A stretch of DNA of 64,000 nucleotides from Nocardiopsis mwathae (GTDB lineage: Bacteria; Actinomycetota; Actinomycetes; Streptosporangiales; Streptosporangiaceae): positions 3,782,001-3,846,000 of the forward strand of contig NZ_JACHDS010000001.1 in NCBI RefSeq assembly GCF_014201195.1. The letters are read 5' to 3'. Every line of letters begins with the position of its first letter. Positions within the stretch are counted from its first letter, which is position 1. The notes under the pieces are model-generated. The model worked only from the letters and a program-made list of their open reading frames with translations, had not been told where the DNA came from and searched no databases. This document shows, in pieces, positions 45,785-54,843 of the stretch. The translations under genes and the position numbers were made by a program.

Positions 45785-47167
45785 CTACCCCGCGGTGTTC
45801 TTCCCCAGTTCGTCCCACAGGTAGGCGACGCTCTCGGCACCCTTGAGCAGGAGCGGGATCTCGACCTTCTCGTTGGGCGCGTGGATGCGGTCGTCGTCCA
45901 GGCCGACCGCGACGAAGACCAGCGGGGCGCCGAGGATCTCGGCCAGGTCGGCCTCCGGGCCGCTGCCGCCCTCGCGGGTGTAGAGCACCTCGGTGCCGAA
46001 GGCCGCGCTCATCGCGCTGCGTGCGGCCCGCACCGCGTCCGACCGAAGGTCGGAGGCGCAGGCGCGGACGCCCGGCCCGGAGAACTCCACCTCGGCGCGC
46101 AGGCCCGGCGGGGTGTGTGCGGCGACGTAGGCGCGCACGCCGTCCTGGACGCGCAGCGGTTCCTGGCCCGGGACGAGCCGGAAGCTCACCTTGGCGTGCG
46201 CCGAGCGCGGCACGATCGTCTTGCGCCCGGCACCGGTGTGGCCGCCCCACATGCCGTTGACCTCGGCGGTCGGCCGCACCCAGATGCGCTCCAGGGTGCT
46301 GTACCCGGCCTCCCCGGCGGTGGCGGTACTGGCGGCGGTGCGCAGCCACTCGGCCTCGTCGAACGGCAGCCGGGCGATGAGGCCGCGCTCCTCCTCGCCG
46401 ATCTCCACCACGTCGTCGTAGAAGCCGGGGACGGTGACGCGCCCGTCGGCGTCGTGCAGTCCGGAGATCAGGTCGGCCATGGCGTGCAGCGGGTTGGGGA
46501 CGGCCCCGCCGAACGAGCCGCTGTGCAGGTCGACCTCGGGGCCGTAGAGGCTGATATCGCAGTCGGTCATGCCGCGCATGCCGACGCACATCGACGGGGT
46601 GTCGGCGGCCCACATGGTGGTGTCGGAGATGACGACGACGTCGCAGTCGAGCCGGGCGCGGTTCTTGCGGAGCAGATCGGCGAAGTGCGGCGATCCGCTC
46701 TCCTCCTCGCCTTCGACCAGCAGCTTGAGGGTGACGGGCGGCGCGTCGGCACCGGAGGCGGCCAGGCCGGCGCGCACGCCGAGGGTGTGGAAGAGCACCT
46801 GGCCCTTGTCGTCGGAGGCGCCGCGACCGATGAGGCGGTCGCCGTCCTCGACGGGGACGAAGGGGTCGGTGTGCCACGCGTCGAGAGGGTCGACGGGCTG
46901 GACGTCGTGGTGGCCGTAGACGAGCACGGTCGGGGCCTGCGGGTCGGCTGCGGGCCACTCGGCGAAGACCGCCGGCAGGCCTCCGGTCTCCCAGGTCTCC
47001 ACGGTCGGGAACCCGGTCCGGGCGAGGTGGTCCGCCAGCCACCGCGCGGAGTCCCGGACGTCGGCGTGGTGGTCGGGAGAGGTCGAGACGGAGGGTATGG
47101 ACAGCCATTCCTTGAGCGCGGCGACGAACTCGTCGCGGTGTTCTGCGATGTAGGTGCGCGCATCCAT
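45785..47167 (-). CDS. M20-family dipeptidase
   Basis: The 460-residue metallopeptidase has the di-zinc site motifs VYGHHDVQP (about residue 80), GASDDKGQV, EGEEESGSPHF and the dimerisation-domain SGSFGGAVPNP. It belongs to the M20 dipeptidase/carnosinase branch and should cleave small peptides in the cytoplasm. The ATG at 47167 has GGGAG upstream. No transport genes are adjacent. Confidence 0.92.
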   Translation of the reverse strand: MDARTYIAEHRDEFVAALKEWLSIPSVSTSPDHHADVRDSARWLADHLARTGFPTVETWETGGLPAVFAEWPAADPQAPTVLVYGHHDVQPVDPLDAWHTDPFVPVEDGDRLIGRGASDDKGQVLFHTLGVRAGLAASGADAPPVTLKLLVEGEEESGSPHFADLLRKNRARLDCDVVVISDTTMWAADTPSMCVGMRGMTDCDISLYGPEVDLHSGSFGGAVPNPLHAMADLISGLHDADGRVTVPGFYDDVVEIGEEERGLIARLPFDEAEWLRTAASTATAGEAGYSTLERIWVRPTAEVNGMWGGHTGAGRKTIVPRSAHAKVSFRLVPGQEPLRVQDGVRAYVAAHTPPGLRAEVEFSGPGVRACASDLRSDAVRAARSAMSAAFGTEVLYTREGGSGPEADLAEILGAPLVFVAVGLDDDRIHAPNEKVEIPLLLKGAESVAYLWDELGKNTAG

Positions 47168-47329
47168 GGGCGACCGCTCCCTTCCTCGGATCCGATGGGG
47201 CGCCATCGAGCCTAGACCCGTGCGGGGAGGGGTGGCGCCAGGGCGTCGGGTCGACGGCCGCACTGCGGTCCGGCTACCCTCCTGACGGTCCGAAGGATCC
47301 GCGGTACCCGCACCACCGGCCTCCTTTCG

Positions 47330-47399
47330 GGTCGGCCTCGGTGCCGTGCACCGAATGCCCGCCGGTGCACGTGTTCGGTGCACGGCACCGAGGCCGACC
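47330..47399. repeat. perfect 26-bp inverted repeat between divergent genes
   Basis: The arms 47330-47355 and 47374-47399 are exact reverse complements (they start GGTCGGCCTCGGTGCCGTGC) around an 18-base spacer that itself contains GCCGGTGCACG. It lies about 160 bp before the dipeptidase start and about 65 bp before the hydrolase start. It could form a very stable hairpin or cruciform. It is far longer than normal operators. Confidence 0.85.
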
Positions 47400-47464
47400 A
47401 CCGGATGCGGTCGGGTGAGGTGCCCGAGCCGCCGCCCCCGTTCCCGTTCCCGTTCTCCACCGCC

Positions 47465-48307
47465 ATGACACGACAGATGACCTCCCCTCGCATCGTCACC
47501 GTGCTGCTACTGGCCACCGGGCTCGCCTGCGCCGCCCAGTTGCACATCGCCGCGGCCGCGGCCGGGCCGGCACCGCTGCGCTACACACCGGTGGAGGAGG
47601 ACGGGCACCGGGTGCTGGCCGACGACCCGTCGGGAAGCGGACGGGTGGTCGAGGTGTTCGGCGATCTCGACACCGCGCGGGACATCGCCGTCGTGGTGCC
47701 GGGCATGGGGCAGAACCGGGAGAACTTCTGGCACAGCGACGTCAGCCCCGGCGTCGTCCCCTCCCACAACGCCCGCGCCCTGTACGGCGAGCTGCGCGAG
47801 CGGCGCCCCGGACGCGAGGTCGCCGTCGTCGCCTGGCTGGGCTATGAGTCGCCGCAGATCGGCGACCCCCTGGTCGCGACGTCGGTCCGCGCCGAACAGG
47901 GCGCCGAGGAGCTGGTCCGGTTCCGTCGCGAGGTCCTCCCGCCGGAGGCGCACATCACCCTCGTCTGCCACAGCTACGGCACGACCGTGTGCGGCCTGGC
48001 CACCCGTGAACCGGACATCGCCGACGACGTCGTCGCGCTGGCCAGCCCGGGAATGGGGGTCGACGACGCCCGCGACATCCGTGCCCGGGTCTGGGCGACG
48101 CGCGCCGAGGACGACTGGATCCGCTTCGTGCCCTCGTTCCAGCTGGACGAGCTGGGGCTGGGCCGCGGCGACCCGATGAAGTCGGACTTCGGCGCGCACA
48201 CCTTCAACCCCGGCGAGATCAGCGGCCACCAGAACTACTTCCAGCCGGGCAGCGACTCCCTGCGCACCACCGCCCGCATCGTCCTGGGCGACCCGACCCT
48301 CCGTTGA
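47465..48307 (+). CDS. secreted alpha/beta-hydrolase
   Basis: The 280-residue protein has an N-terminal signal-like hydrophobic segment (IVTVLLLATGLACAAQLHIA). An alpha/beta-hydrolase core follows, with nucleophile motif LVCHSYGTTVCGL and oxyanion-side VVVPGMGQNRENF. It resembles DUF1023-type hydrolases of actinobacteria. The ATG at 47465 lacks a ribosome-binding site. It is followed by a strong terminator. Confidence 0.82.
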   Translation: MTRQMTSPRIVTVLLLATGLACAAQLHIAAAAAGPAPLRYTPVEEDGHRVLADDPSGSGRVVEVFGDLDTARDIAVVVPGMGQNRENFWHSDVSPGVVPSHNARALYGELRERRPGREVAVVAWLGYESPQIGDPLVATSVRAEQGAEELVRFRREVLPPEAHITLVCHSYGTTVCGLATREPDIADDVVALASPGMGVDDARDIRARVWATRAEDDWIRFVPSFQLDELGLGRGDPMKSDFGAHTFNPGEISGHQNYFQPGSDSLRTTARIVLGDPTLR

Positions 48308-48361
48308 TCTCGGGGGCATCGGCCCGATACTCACCGGTGGCGGGCCGATTCCCCCGAGATC
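48306..48361 (+). terminator. long hairpin terminator after the alpha/beta-hydrolase gene
   Basis: A 20-bp stem with one mismatch (arms start GATCTCGGGGGC and end CCCCCGAGATC) encloses a 16-base loop. It starts at the stop codon of the hydrolase gene. Confidence 0.75.
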
Positions 48362-48421
48362 GGCGACGAAGGGGGCGGGCAGCGGGCATGACATGCATGA
48401 GCGGCCGTCAGTCGAGGTGGG

Positions 48422-49666
48422 GTGATCGCGGTGGGTGGCGACGCCGGTTCCGGGGGGCCGCTGGCGCGGTTGCGCGCGGCCGCCGACCGGGTGGACCGGG
48501 CCACGCCGCCGGAGCGGGAACGGGCGATCGACGGCTTCCGGGCGATCGCGATCCTCGGCATCGTCATAGGCCACTGGACGGTGGCGGCGCTGGTCCTCTG
48601 GGGCGACGGGGGGCTGCGCGGCTCCAGCCCGCTGCCCGCGCTCCCCTGGCTGGGACCGATCGGGTGGGGCGTGCAGCTGCTCGCCCTGTTCTTCCTGGTC
48701 GGCGGGTATGTGGCGGCGCGGAGTCGGCGGACCGGCGACTACCCGGCGTGGCTGGCGGCCCGGCTGTTCCGGTTGGGGCGGCCGGTGGTGCTGGTGATGG
48801 CGGTGTGGGGGGTGCTGGTGGTCGCCCTGCCGCTGCTCGGGGTCCCCGAGGTGACGGTCCGGACCGGGGCGGTGCTGGTGCTGCAGCCGCTGTGGTTCAT
48901 CGGCGTCTTCCTGGTGATCACCACGCTGACGAAGGCCCTGATCGCCGCCGACCGGAGGTTCGGCGCCGCCGCGGCGCTCGCCCCGCTCGCCCTCGTCGCG
49001 CTCGTCGACCTGGCCCGGTTCGGACCGTGGGCGCCGACCGTTCCGGACGGGGTCGGCTACATCAACGCGATCCCCGCCTGGATGTTCGCCTACCAGCTCG
49101 GGATCTCCTGGGCCAACGGCCGTCTGCGCCGTCCGCTCGCGCTCGCCCTGCTCACCGTCGGCGCCGCGGCCCTGCTTCTCCTGGTGACACGCCTGGGGTA
49201 CCCGGCGGCCCCCATCGGGTATCCGGGGGCGGAGCGCTCCAACCTCAATCCGCCCTCGCTGTTCATCCCCGTCCTGGCGATGGCGCAGATCGGAGCGGCG
49301 GTGCTGCTGCGCGACCGGTTGGAGGGCCTGCTGCGGCGTCCGCTGCCGTGGGCCGGGATCGCCGTGGTGAACCTCAACGCCCTCACGGTCTTCTGCTGGC
49401 ACCTGAGCGCACTGTTCGCCGTCAGCGCGCTGGGGTCGGTGCGGGGGGTGCTGCCGGGGCTCACCGCGGCCCCCGACGACGTGGGCTGGCTGGCCGCGCG
49501 CGCGGCGTGGTTCGTCCTGTTCACGGCGGTCCTGGTGCCGCTGTGCGCGCTGCTGCGCCGGTTCGAGCGGCCGTGGCACGGAACCCTGCTGGGAACGGCC
49601 CCCGGGCGGGTCGCCGCGGGGGCCGCCGCGCTCGTCTACGCCGGGGCCATGACCGTCCTGCTATAG
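48422..49666 (+). CDS. acyltransferase-3-like membrane protein
   Basis: The 414-residue protein has about ten membrane helices and the opening block DGFRAIAILGIVIGHWTVAA, which holds the catalytic-type histidine of the acyltransferase 3 family (OafA/YrhL). The later FFLVGGYVAARS also fits. Such proteins O-acylate sugars or peptidoglycan at the membrane. The GTG at 48422 has GAGGTGG nearby. No sugar-biosynthesis genes are adjacent. Confidence 0.82.
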   Translation: MIAVGGDAGSGGPLARLRAAADRVDRATPPERERAIDGFRAIAILGIVIGHWTVAALVLWGDGGLRGSSPLPALPWLGPIGWGVQLLALFFLVGGYVAARSRRTGDYPAWLAARLFRLGRPVVLVMAVWGVLVVALPLLGVPEVTVRTGAVLVLQPLWFIGVFLVITTLTKALIAADRRFGAAAALAPLALVALVDLARFGPWAPTVPDGVGYINAIPAWMFAYQLGISWANGRLRRPLALALLTVGAAALLLLVTRLGYPAAPIGYPGAERSNLNPPSLFIPVLAMAQIGAAVLLRDRLEGLLRRPLPWAGIAVVNLNALTVFCWHLSALFAVSALGSVRGVLPGLTAAPDDVGWLAARAAWFVLFTAVLVPLCALLRRFERPWHGTLLGTAPGRVAAGAAALVYAGAMTVLL

Positions 49667-50045
49667 ACCCGCGGTGTGGGTACTACCTCCTCCATGGACC
49701 CTCCTCTCAGCCGCGGCAGGGGGATCATTCCCGGCCCAGGAAGCCCCCCACCCCGGCGACCCGCACGGTCACACCCCCGCAACGCCGACCGGGACGGAAC
49801 GCGCCCGGTCCGGCCCGGCGAGATCCGAGATGGAGCGCGCCCGGTTCCCACGGTGCCGCACCGTAGCCGGATCGGCTCTCGCCCGGCACGGCGTGCGGCC
49901 CACGCGGTGACCCGAACCCCCGGGCGGTCTCTCGCCCGGAGGCCGGAGCCGCGTTCCCGCTCCGCTCCGCAGGCGTTCGATCCCTCCCCCGGCTGAAGCC
50001 GGGGCATCCTCGATGAAGACCCGGTGAACGGCTGTAGGAGCCCCC
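49667..50045. other. intergenic region with a GC hairpin resembling an IS200/IS605-type end
   Basis: No gene is supported. CCCCGGC-TGAA-GCCGGGG (49987-50004) is a small perfect hairpin followed by CATCCTCGATGAAG. It resembles the subterminal hairpins of IS200/IS605-type elements and their relics in actinomycetes. No transposase or TnpB gene is present. Confidence 0.4.
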
Positions 50046-51203
50046 ATGATCGAACTGCCGAAGCGCGTCCGCGAGCACGCGCTCGGGATCGCGCCCGAGC
50101 GTCTCCCCGTCTGCGTCTACGACCTGCCCCGACTCGACGAGGAGGTGCGCTGCCTGGCCGGCCTGCTCCCCGAGGGGATCGAGGCCTACCTGTCCCTGCA
50201 CGACCCGCCGCCGGGCATGGCCGCGGCCCTCGCCCCGCACGTGTCCGGCTTCGAGGTGTCCTCCACTTGCGCCCTGCGGGGCCTGCGCCGGGAGCTGCCG
50301 CGCGCACCCGCGGCACTGCGCGGCCCGGGCAAGGGGCACGACGAGATCTGCGAGGTCCTCTCGTCCGACGGCACCGCCATCCACGTGGACAGCACCGGCG
50401 AACTGCGCCTGGTGGCCTACTGCGCCGAGCGGGCGCGACGCGACGCCGACGTCCTCCTCCGCGTGGACCCGCCCGCCGAGGACGGCGAACCCGACCCGGT
50501 CGACGGCGACGGGGCCGGCGCCGGGATGGACCTCGCCGCGCTCGTCGAATGCGCGGAGGTCCTGCGGTCCGACAGCCGGATCCGGCTGCGCGGGTTCAGC
50601 GCCGACATGCGCCCCGGCCTGGACGCGAAACCGCTCGCCCGCCGGGTCCGCCAGCTGGTCCGGTGCCTGCGGCCGTGGGCGAAGATGTTCGGCGTCGCCG
50701 AGCCCCGCTACGCGATCGGCGGCGGCCGACTGGGCCGCCCGCACGCCGACGGCGCCGTCTTCGACTGGCAGGAGTACGGTGCCCGGCTGGCCGAGATCCC
50801 CGCGCCCGGCGAGACGCTGCGGGTCACTCCGGCCGCCCACCCGGGTGCCTGGTGCGGTTGGTACCTGACACTCGTCGTGGACGTGAAGCGCAACCACGGC
50901 CGCGCGTATGCCGTGGTGGCCGGCGGCACCCGGCTGGCCGACGCGGTGGCGGGCGAAAGCGGCTGCGCCACACCGGGTGTGGTGGCGCTGGACGGCGGCT
51001 GGGACCGGCCCTGGCCCCGCCCGGAGCTGCGGGAAGAGTCGGTGACCGTCACCGTGCACCGCTCCGGTAGGGAGCAGGTGCTCCTGCGCGACATCCCGGT
51101 CGACCGGCTGCGCACCGGGGACGTGCTCGCGTTCCCATGTGTCGGCTCGGCCGCGGCGGAGCGCCCGCCGAGCGCCCCGCAGGTGCACTGTCTGACCTCC
51201 TGA
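50046..51203 (+). CDS. fold-III PLP-decarboxylase-like protein lacking canonical active-site residues
   Basis: The 385-residue protein resembles group IV (Orn/DAP/Arg) decarboxylases: an N-terminal alanine-racemase-like barrel and a C-terminal beta domain. The canonical YAxKAN with its PLP lysine is replaced by AYLSLHDPPPG. The following GFEVSSTCALRGL still matches the family (GFDVAS-type). The histidine loop (HxGS) is replaced by SADMRPG. The GGG phosphate loop is retained as AIGGGRLG. PLP Schiff-base chemistry therefore looks unlikely. An ATG at 50046 follows GTAGGAG. It is a lone gene converging on adnB. Confidence 0.72.
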   Translation: MIELPKRVREHALGIAPERLPVCVYDLPRLDEEVRCLAGLLPEGIEAYLSLHDPPPGMAAALAPHVSGFEVSSTCALRGLRRELPRAPAALRGPGKGHDEICEVLSSDGTAIHVDSTGELRLVAYCAERARRDADVLLRVDPPAEDGEPDPVDGDGAGAGMDLAALVECAEVLRSDSRIRLRGFSADMRPGLDAKPLARRVRQLVRCLRPWAKMFGVAEPRYAIGGGRLGRPHADGAVFDWQEYGARLAEIPAPGETLRVTPAAHPGAWCGWYLTLVVDVKRNHGRAYAVVAGGTRLADAVAGESGCATPGVVALDGGWDRPWPRPELREESVTVTVHRSGREQVLLRDIPVDRLRTGDVLAFPCVGSAAAERPPSAPQVHCLTS

Positions 51204-51269
51204 CCCGGCGCACCGCCGCCCCGCCCGGCGACGGGGCGGCCACGTCGACCGGCGGGCGGCTCGGCGCCG

Positions 51270-54200
51270 TCAGTCGGCCTCCGGCAGACGCGCGATGAGG
51301 GCCGCCAGTCCGTCGGCGTCGAGCAGGTCGGCCGGGCGGACCGTCTCCCCCGCCCGCACGTAGTGGAAGGCCGCCCGGACGTCGGACAGCGGCACCCCGG
51401 CCAGTTCCGCCCAGGCGATGCGGTAGGCCGCCAGCTGCACCGCCACGGCACGGCGCTCGCGCTCGTTGGCCGGCGGCCGCCCGGTCTTCCAGTCCACGAC
51501 GTCGTAGCGGCCGTCCTCCCGGTCGTGGAACACGGCGTCCATGCGGCCCCGGATGAGTCGGTCACCGATGATGGTCTCGAACGGCACCTCCACGTCCAGC
51601 GGGGTGCGCCCGCCCCACTCGCCCTCCTCGAAGCGGCGCTGCAGCTCGGCCAGGTCGTCGTCGGTCTCCGCGGCCGTCTCGTCGGCAGCGCCGGGCAGCT
51701 CGTCGGGCACCAGCAGGCTCTGCTGGCCGAAGCGCTGCTCCAGCCAGGTGTGGAAGGCGGTGCCGCGGCGGGTGTGCGGGGCCGGGGGGCGCGGCAGCGG
51801 GCGGCGGATCTGCCGGGCCAGCGCCGCCGGGTCGCGCGCCAGCGACACCAGGGAGGACACCGACAGGTGCCCCGGGAGCTCGACGGGGATCGTGCCGTCC
51901 TCCGGCCGCGTCTCGGTGTCGCGGTGGGCCAGCAGCAGGTCGGTGTCGCGGCCCCACCCCTCCAGGCGGCGCCGCAGGGACGGCGGCATGTCGGCGCGCT
52001 CCAGCGTCTCCAGCCACCGGCGGCCCTCGGCGCAGCCGTCCGCGGCGGCCCGGTACACGAGGTCGGCGCCCTCGACCACCTCTCGGTGCCTGCGGGCGGC
52101 GCCGTCCGCATAGGCGTCGGGTGTCTGCGGCCACGCCACCGGCTCCACCTCGGTGGTCTGCGGGTTGGTCTCGTCATCGCCGGGCGGCGGCGCCCAGTGC
52201 GCGACCCGCCCCGCGCCCGCCGCGCAGGCCTCGCGGACCTCCTCCAGGAAGGGTGAGGGGCCGCGTCGGCTCGCGGCCGTCCGCCCCCACCAGTGACCGG
52301 TGCACAGCAGCGCGAACGACGCCCGGGTCACGGCGACGTAGGCCAACCGCCGCTCCTCCATCAGGTGACGGGCCTTGGCCGCCTCCTTGAAGGCGAGGAT
52401 GGCGGGCTTGTCGACGTCGTCCAGGCGGGGCAGGGCCGCGGCGTCGCCGCGCAGCGGGAACGGCAGCCTGTGCTCCTGGCCGATCCACCCGTCGGCGCCG
52501 CGCGGCGAGGTGGGGAACAGCGGGTAGCGGCCCCCGGCCAGCCCCGGCACGGCCACCACCGGCCACTGCAGGCCCTTGGCGGCGTGCACGGTCAGCAGTT
52601 TCACGGTGTCGCTGCCGCCGACCCGCTCCCCCGGGTCCAGCCCCCGTTCGGCGTCCTCGGCGGCGCGCAGGTAGGTGAGGAACGTGCCGAGCGAGGGGTC
52701 GTCGCTGTTGCCGACGAACCGCACGGCGGCGTCGACGAACGCGTCCAGGTCGGCGCGGGCCGCCATCGGGTCGCGGCCGCTGCGCGCCGCCACCTCGATG
52801 TCCAGGCCCAGCACCCGTTCGATCTCGGTGATGAGGTCGGGCAGCGGCTGGGTGGCCAGGCGGCGCAGCCCGCGCAGCTCCTCGGCCAGGGCGCTGAGCC
52901 GCCGGTGGCCGGTCGCGGAGTAGCGGTCGGCGGGGCCGAGGTCGTCGAGGGCGTCGACGAGGCTTCCGCTCTCCGCGGTCACGTCCAGGACGGTCCTGCG
53001 CAGCAGCTCATCCTGGCCGTCCGCGGCGTTCGCGCCGTCCCCGACGTCCGTATCGGCCGCGTCGGTGTCCGGGGCCGCCGCCCCGTTGAGGTCGCGGCGG
53101 ACCTCCCGGGCGAGTTCGGCCGCGCGGTCGCCGAGCGCGACCAGGTCGCGCGGCCCCATGCGCCAGCGCGGGCCGGTGAGCAGGCGGGCGAGTTCGTTGC
53201 CCGCGTTGGCGTCGTGGAGGACGCGCAGGGTGGCCACGATGTCGCGGACCTCGGGCACGGTCATGAGCCCGCCGAGCCCCACGACCTCCACCGGGATGCC
53301 GCGCTCCTCCAGCGCTTCGCGCAGGAGCGGGAACTGGGCCCTCTTCCGGCACAGCACCGCGACGTCCCCGGGGGTGATCGCGGCGCCGCCCTCCCCCTCG
53401 GGCCAGGCGAGGCCGTCGGGGGCGAGGTGGCCGGGCCCGCGCAGGGCCGCCTCGATGGCCTGCGCGATCCAGGCGGCCTCCTCGGTCTCGGTGGCGAACA
53501 GCCCGCAGGCCACCGTCCCGCGTCCGCGCCGTGCCGGTCCGGGGTAGAGCACGGGGACGTCCTCGGCCTCCTCCCGCAGTGGTTCGGACACCCGCTTGGC
53601 GACCTGCAGCACGCGTTCCCCGTTGCGGAAGCTGGTGGCCAGGCGGCGGACCGGCGCCGGGCGCCCGGGGGCCTCGGGGAAGTCCGTGGGGAAGCCGGTG
53701 AGGTTGCCGGAGCTCGCGCCGCGCCACCCGTAGATCGACTGGCAGGGGTCGCCGACGGCGGTGACCGGGTGGCCGCCGCCGAATAGCGCGCGCAGCAGCA
53801 GCAGCTGGGCGTGGCTGGTGTCCTGGTACTCGTCGAGCAGCACCACGTGGTACCGGCTGCGCTCGATCATCCCCACCTCGGGGTGGCGGGTGGCGATGCG
53901 GGCCGCCAGCGCCACCTGGTCGCCGAAGTCCATCACCTCGCGCGCCGACTTGGCCGCGGCGTAGCGCTCGACGAGGGGGAGCAGCTGCTCACGCTTGCGC
54001 TGGGTCTCCAGCAGGTCGCGGGTCTCCTTGAGGGGCTTGCGCAGCGCGGTCGCGCGCTCGGCCAGCCACTCGCCGACGCCGCGCACGTCGTCCGGGGTGC
54101 GCAGGTGGTCGGCGAGCTCGCCGGCCAGTTCCAGCACCCGCCCGGTGACCGAGCCGGGGGTGACGGTGATGGCGTCCATCGGCCCGTCGTACTCGGCCAC

Positions 54201-54680
54201 GATGCGGGCGGCGAGCTGCCAGGACTGCCCCTCGCTGATCAGCCGTGCCGTGGGTTCGACGGCCTCGCGCAGGGCGTGGTCGCCGACCAGCCGGGCGGCA
54301 TAGGAGTTGTAGGTGGACACCACCGGGTCGCCGTCGAGGACCTCGGCGGGCACCTGCTCGGTGGCGCGCAGCTGGTCCAGCCGCCTGCGCACCCGCTCGG
54401 CCAGCTCGGCTGCGGCCTTGCGGGTGAAGGTCAGGCCGAGGACGTGCTCGGGCCGCACGTAGCCGTTGGCGACCAGCCACACGACCCGCCCGGCCATGGT
54501 CTCGCTCTTGCCGGAGCCGGCCCCGGCCACCACCACCCCCGGCCCGAGCGGCGCGGAGATCACCGCCGCCTGCTCCGCCGTCGGCTCGGGCTGCCCCAGC
54601 AGCCGGGCGAGTTCGTAGGGCGTCAGCTCGCGCCGGGGGAACGCGGGTGCCTCCTCGGCGATCTCCTGCGTCACGTCCAC
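51270..54680 (-). CDS. adnB: AdnB, helicase-nuclease subunit of the AdnAB recombination machine
   Basis: The 1136-residue protein combines a UvrD-like motor with a C-terminal PD-(D/E)XK nuclease. Walker A is GAGSGKSETMAGR (about residue 54), motif II LLDEYQDTSHAQLL and motif VI VAVTRASFALL. The nuclease site is GRMDAVF and DVVDWKTGR (about residue 1060). In mycobacteria AdnAB resects double-strand breaks, with AdnB as lead motor. The GTG at 54680 has GAGGAG five bases upstream. adnA lies 163 bp upstream on the same strand, as in Rv3202c-Rv3201c. Confidence 0.92.
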   Translation of the reverse strand: MDVTQEIAEEAPAFPRRELTPYELARLLGQPEPTAEQAAVISAPLGPGVVVAGAGSGKSETMAGRVVWLVANGYVRPEHVLGLTFTRKAAAELAERVRRRLDQLRATEQVPAEVLDGDPVVSTYNSYAARLVGDHALREAVEPTARLISEGQSWQLAARIVAEYDGPMDAITVTPGSVTGRVLELAGELADHLRTPDDVRGVGEWLAERATALRKPLKETRDLLETQRKREQLLPLVERYAAAKSAREVMDFGDQVALAARIATRHPEVGMIERSRYHVVLLDEYQDTSHAQLLLLRALFGGGHPVTAVGDPCQSIYGWRGASSGNLTGFPTDFPEAPGRPAPVRRLATSFRNGERVLQVAKRVSEPLREEAEDVPVLYPGPARRGRGTVACGLFATETEEAAWIAQAIEAALRGPGHLAPDGLAWPEGEGGAAITPGDVAVLCRKRAQFPLLREALEERGIPVEVVGLGGLMTVPEVRDIVATLRVLHDANAGNELARLLTGPRWRMGPRDLVALGDRAAELAREVRRDLNGAAAPDTDAADTDVGDGANAADGQDELLRRTVLDVTAESGSLVDALDDLGPADRYSATGHRRLSALAEELRGLRRLATQPLPDLITEIERVLGLDIEVAARSGRDPMAARADLDAFVDAAVRFVGNSDDPSLGTFLTYLRAAEDAERGLDPGERVGGSDTVKLLTVHAAKGLQWPVVAVPGLAGGRYPLFPTSPRGADGWIGQEHRLPFPLRGDAAALPRLDDVDKPAILAFKEAAKARHLMEERRLAYVAVTRASFALLCTGHWWGRTAASRRGPSPFLEEVREACAAGAGRVAHWAPPPGDDETNPQTTEVEPVAWPQTPDAYADGAARRHREVVEGADLVYRAAADGCAEGRRWLETLERADMPPSLRRRLEGWGRDTDLLLAHRDTETRPEDGTIPVELPGHLSVSSLVSLARDPAALARQIRRPLPRPPAPHTRRGTAFHTWLEQRFGQQSLLVPDELPGAADETAAETDDDLAELQRRFEEGEWGGRTPLDVEVPFETIIGDRLIRGRMDAVFHDREDGRYDVVDWKTGRPPANERERRAVAVQLAAYRIAWAELAGVPLSDVRAAFHYVRAGETVRPADLLDADGLAALIARLPEAD

Positions 54681-54843
54681 ACTCTCTCCTCGGCCCTCCC
54701 GCCGATGACCGTGCGAACCAGCCCGACGGAACGGACGGTGGAACGGGTACCGGCGGATGTTCGCTCATGATCATCGCGGGGACGTGCGACGACCCGGTCA
54801 CGTCTCCCGCCGTCCGGGTGGCGTCCCGGTGGAACGCCGACCA

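Noticed and set aside
49674-49996. Arg/Pro-rich ORFs after the acyltransferase gene
   Set aside because: Composition is that of random GC-rich sequence, and there is no ribosome-binding site or domain.
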